Below are positions 39,866-42,318 of a DNA stretch of 42,318 nucleotides, one piece after another (the first letter of the stretch is position 1; every line of letters begins with the position of its first letter). The stretch lies in NCBI GenBank assembly GCA_003223325.1, contig QHYS01000171.1, positions 1 through 42,318 of the forward strand, written 5' to 3'. The position numbers and the translations under genes were made by a program. This DNA is from Acidobacteriota bacterium. Its GTDB lineage: Bacteria; Acidobacteriota; Terriglobia; Acidiferrales; UBA7541. The notes below the pieces were generated by a model that saw only the letters and a program-made list of their open reading frames with translations, searched no databases and had not been told where the DNA came from.

Positions 39866-42318
39866 CGAGCTTCCTCGAACCCGAGCTTATTTAGCGCGCG
39901 GCAAACAGCGGCGGTGGCGCTCCCGACGGCTTGGAAAGTGAGTCCACCGACAGCCAATGCCAGCGCCCCAAGGACACAAGAGGCAGCCCAGGCATGGTCA
40001 GAGCTTGCAGCCCAGGCCAAAACCGCAAGCGATGAGGCAAGCACCAAACCAAGAAACGAGAATCGCGGATAGCCACGCAAACGAACGAGCTGTTTGCCGG
40101 AACCGTACTCTTCGCTGACAAGGCGGAGACGGACACTCCCGAAGACGCCGCTGCCCACCTCCAGATCCCAGTCGTCATAGTCTCCGCCTCGCCGGACCAC
40201 GGCAGCGGCGTGTCGCAGTGTCGATTCGATTGCCTGCAATCTTTCAATCGAGCTTTGCCCCTTTTCCTTCCACAAGCGGAAAACGCGCCGCCGCGGAAAC
40301 GATAGGCCCGCTTTGCGACGGTCGCGCCAAAGGCCAAATTCATAGCTCAGACGGCCCCCAAAACGGGCCACAGGCTGCAACAGATAAAGAAAAGCCGTAA
40401 GGACCCTGAGCCGGACTCGAGCAATGCGAGTATCCGGACAAGAAGAAAAACGAATGAAGGAGATGCGCAGCCCCACAGTGAGCAGACCGCCCACCAAACC
40501 CAGAATCAACAAGGGCAGAGCGACGAAAAGCCGCGGCCAGAGGAAGCCCATTGCCGAGAGGCCGGCGAGCAAGACATTGAGGAGACCATACTCTGGCATT
40601 GCAGGCAGTGAGTGCAGGAAGCCGGGCGGCGGAGAGTACAGCCTTGTATAGAAAGCCGTTCCCCAAGTCCCTTGATAGATTCGTCCGTGCGCACATTGTA
40701 GGCTGCGCGCAAGACCATCTGAATAGATTCGTCCGCCCCAGGCGATCTGTCCAGCGGTGTTGTATTTTTCCGGCCATTTCCTTTCAACCATGGCTTCTGC
40801 CTTGCCGTAACCCACTTGCTGCTTCCAAAATCCGCGCAAAGTGCCGCGGCAGTGATGCAACACCATTGCGCCCGGGCTAAAGCTCAATCGCCCGCCAGCT
40901 TCCTGCACGCGCCAGCAAACATCGACGTCGTCCCCAGCAACCCGGAATTGGGCATCGAAGCCACCAATAGACTGCAGCCAGTCTCGCCGGAATGCCATGT
41001 TGCATCCCGGGATGTGCTCTGCTTCTTGGTCGGAGAGCAGTACGTGAGTGGGCCCGCCCGGCGCATGAGCGATGCATGCCGCCACTTGGCCATCATCAGG
41101 GAAAGGGATATTTGGGCCTCCTACGCCAGCGGAATTGGTCTTCCGAAACGTCAGTGCCAGGTAGCTGAGATAGTCAGGATCCGGGGATGCGTCATCGTCG
41201 AGGTAGGCAATAATTTCTCCCGTCGCAGCAGGCAGGCCCAAATTCCGCGCATTGCTTAATCCGCGATTCTCGGTGCGGATAACCCGCACGTTATACTCGA
41301 AAGCGATTTCTCCCACACCGTCGGTTGATCCATCGTCAACGACGATCACCTCATAGTTTGGATACCGCAATTTCTCAAGCCCTTCGAGGCACTGCCGGAT
41401 GGTACGACTTCCGTTGAACGTGCAAACCACTGCGGACACCCGTGGCCAGCGAATGCCGGGTTCAAACGGGGTGTCCGCAAACGCTCTGCGCACGGCAGTT
41501 AGTGCCGGCTTTGTTTTTCGATCCTGATCCGTTAAGCCAAATTTCCAATCCTCGACCTCCCGCCCGCCCGTGTGCCACTCATCGGTCCAGGAAAAGACGA
41601 AGGCACCGGCACACCCTGCGGCAAATGCAGTGCGGATCTGACACTCGAGCGATGCCGCTTGCGCTGCCTCGCCGTTTCGCAGGCTATCCAATCCGATTTC
41701 CGTCATAACCAACGGGCGATTGCCGGCCAGGTTTTGCAGCCGGGCCAGATAGGCTTCCAGTCGGTGCTGCGACTCTAGAAAAACGTTGAAGCACACTAGG
41801 TCCAGAAACTGGAGATCCAGGTATTCCGTGGTCGGATAGTTGGCGTAGCAGAAGAGGCCTTCGGGATCCTGGTCCTTAGCCACGCAGCAGAGATTTTCAA
41901 TGAACCGTTCTATCTTGCGTGCTCCGTGCCATCGCACAATGTGCGCAGGAATCTCATTCGCTACGGTATAGGAAAGAACAGCGGGGTGGCCGCTGCACGC
42001 CCGCGCACCTGCGCTTACCTGGTTCCTGATGTCTTCAAGTGCTTTCTTGTCTTCTAGAAATGCGAAGTGCCGTTCCCCTTGCAAGCCGACCATAACGCGA
42101 AGGCTATGCTCCTGCGCACAATCCAGTAACCATCTTGGCGGAGCGTTGTACGTGCGGATGGCATTGATCCCGGCTGCTGCCATCATCGTAAAGTCCCGAT
42201 CGACGGCATCGGGTAGCGGGTAAGTACAGCCGTCCGCGTCGGGACGAAATGGTCCGTAGGTCACGCCGCGTATGTAGAACTTTTCCTCGCCAACCCAGAG
42301 AAACTTGCCACGCAGCGT
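39862..42318 (-). CDS. glycoside hydrolase (clan A)-glycosyltransferase family 2 fusion, partial at window end
   Basis: The frame is open to the last base, so the N-terminus lies outside; at least 818 aa are present. The first 270 or so form a GH2/GH5-like TIM barrel: FYIRGVTYGPF, INAIRTYNAPPRWLLDCA, the acid/base Glu in YTVANEIPA and the nucleophile Glu in LVMTEIGLDS. A GT2 domain follows: VSAVVCTFNGSRTI, VIVVDDGSTDG, YLDDDASPDPDYL, GCNMAFRRDW and GDDVDVCWRVQEAGG. The C-terminus has hydrophobic pairs (PRLFVALPLLILGLVGGLL and LVLASSLAVLAWAA) that could anchor it in the membrane. One chain thus may both build and trim a glycan. It heads the ABC-APH-APH cluster. Confidence 0.88.
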   Translation of the reverse strand, partial: TLRGKFLWVGEEKFYIRGVTYGPFRPDADGCTYPLPDAVDRDFTMMAAAGINAIRTYNAPPRWLLDCAQEHSLRVMVGLQGERHFAFLEDKKALEDIRNQVSAGARACSGHPAVLSYTVANEIPAHIVRWHGARKIERFIENLCCVAKDQDPEGLFCYANYPTTEYLDLQFLDLVCFNVFLESQHRLEAYLARLQNLAGNRPLVMTEIGLDSLRNGEAAQAASLECQIRTAFAAGCAGAFVFSWTDEWHTGGREVEDWKFGLTDQDRKTKPALTAVRRAFADTPFEPGIRWPRVSAVVCTFNGSRTIRQCLEGLEKLRYPNYEVIVVDDGSTDGVGEIAFEYNVRVIRTENRGLSNARNLGLPAATGEIIAYLDDDASPDPDYLSYLALTFRKTNSAGVGGPNIPFPDDGQVAACIAHAPGGPTHVLLSDQEAEHIPGCNMAFRRDWLQSIGGFDAQFRVAGDDVDVCWRVQEAGGRLSFSPGAMVLHHCRGTLRGFWKQQVGYGKAEAMVERKWPEKYNTAGQIAWGGRIYSDGLARSLQCAHGRIYQGTWGTAFYTRLYSPPPGFLHSLPAMPEYGLLNVLLAGLSAMGFLWPRLFVALPLLILGLVGGLLTVGLRISFIRFSSCPDTRIARVRLRVLTAFLYLLQPVARFGGRLSYEFGLWRDRRKAGLSFPRRRVFRLWKEKGQSSIERLQAIESTLRHAAAVVRRGGDYDDWDLEVGSGVFGSVRLRLVSEEYGSGKQLVRLRGYPRFSFLGLVLASSLAVLAWAASSDHAWAASCVLGALALAVGGLTFQAVGSATAAVCRALNKLGFEEAR

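Noticed and set aside
1-42318. CRISPR arrays, rRNA genes, origin of replication
   Set aside because: No regularly spaced repeats, rRNA-like sequence, dnaA boxes or replication genes were seen.

Overview
The window reads as chromosomal DNA of a moderately GC-rich Gram-negative bacterium, most likely an Acidobacteriota (Terriglobia-type) member. The reasons are a Ser/Thr kinase fused to a TolB-like propeller with the characteristic MIGQTISHY start, an Oar-like TonB-dependent receptor with an N-terminal carboxypeptidase-regulatory domain, a non-lipoprotein PilP in a pilMNOPQ operon, and ISAzo13 and UPF0158 proteins. The taxonomic call rests on family resemblance only.

Layout. (1) 0.6-4.2 kb: signalling block with a soluble PAS-PAS hybrid histidine kinase (REC and Hpt), a response regulator fused to an RsbW-like ATPase, and a divergent STAS protein, which suggests phosphorelay into partner switching. 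(2) 4.4-9.4 kb, plus strand: a Ser/Thr kinase-propeller with a good sigma70-type promoter, then a two-gene unit of outer-membrane barrel plus small phosphate-binding-like protein. (3) 9.6-26.8 kb: a long minus-strand run. In transcription order it holds an excisionase-like HTH, pilM-N-O-P-Q, an M24 aminopeptidase, accB, accC, thiE, two amino-acid permeases, nnr, tsaE and an 823-residue coiled-coil/class III cyclase-like protein. (4) 27.0-28.5 kb: a UbiD-family decarboxylase, then tRNA-Gly(CCC).

(5) 28.8-33.3 kb: a decayed accessory island beside the tRNA. It contains short iterated repeats, the 3' half of a tRNA-Met, a transposase tail, a ParDE module whose toxin carries two in-frame stops, a UPF0158 gene, a frameshifted ISAzo13 transposase, fused scraps of a disulfide oxidoreductase and an aquaporin, and an SDR lacking its cofactor-binding N-terminus.

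(6) 33.3-42.3 kb, minus strand: a tightly packed cluster. In transcription order it is a glycoside hydrolase-glycosyltransferase fusion (cut by the window end), an ABC exporter, two APH-like kinases (one with its catalytic Asp replaced by Gln) and an Oar-like receptor. Overlaps of 4 and 8 bp and a 4-bp gap argue for one transcript. This is the best candidate for an undescribed system, perhaps assembly and export of a phosphorylated glycan or glycolipid. The other main candidate is the 823-residue cyclase-like protein, which keeps a full set of class III catalytic residues behind an unrecognised helical N-terminus.
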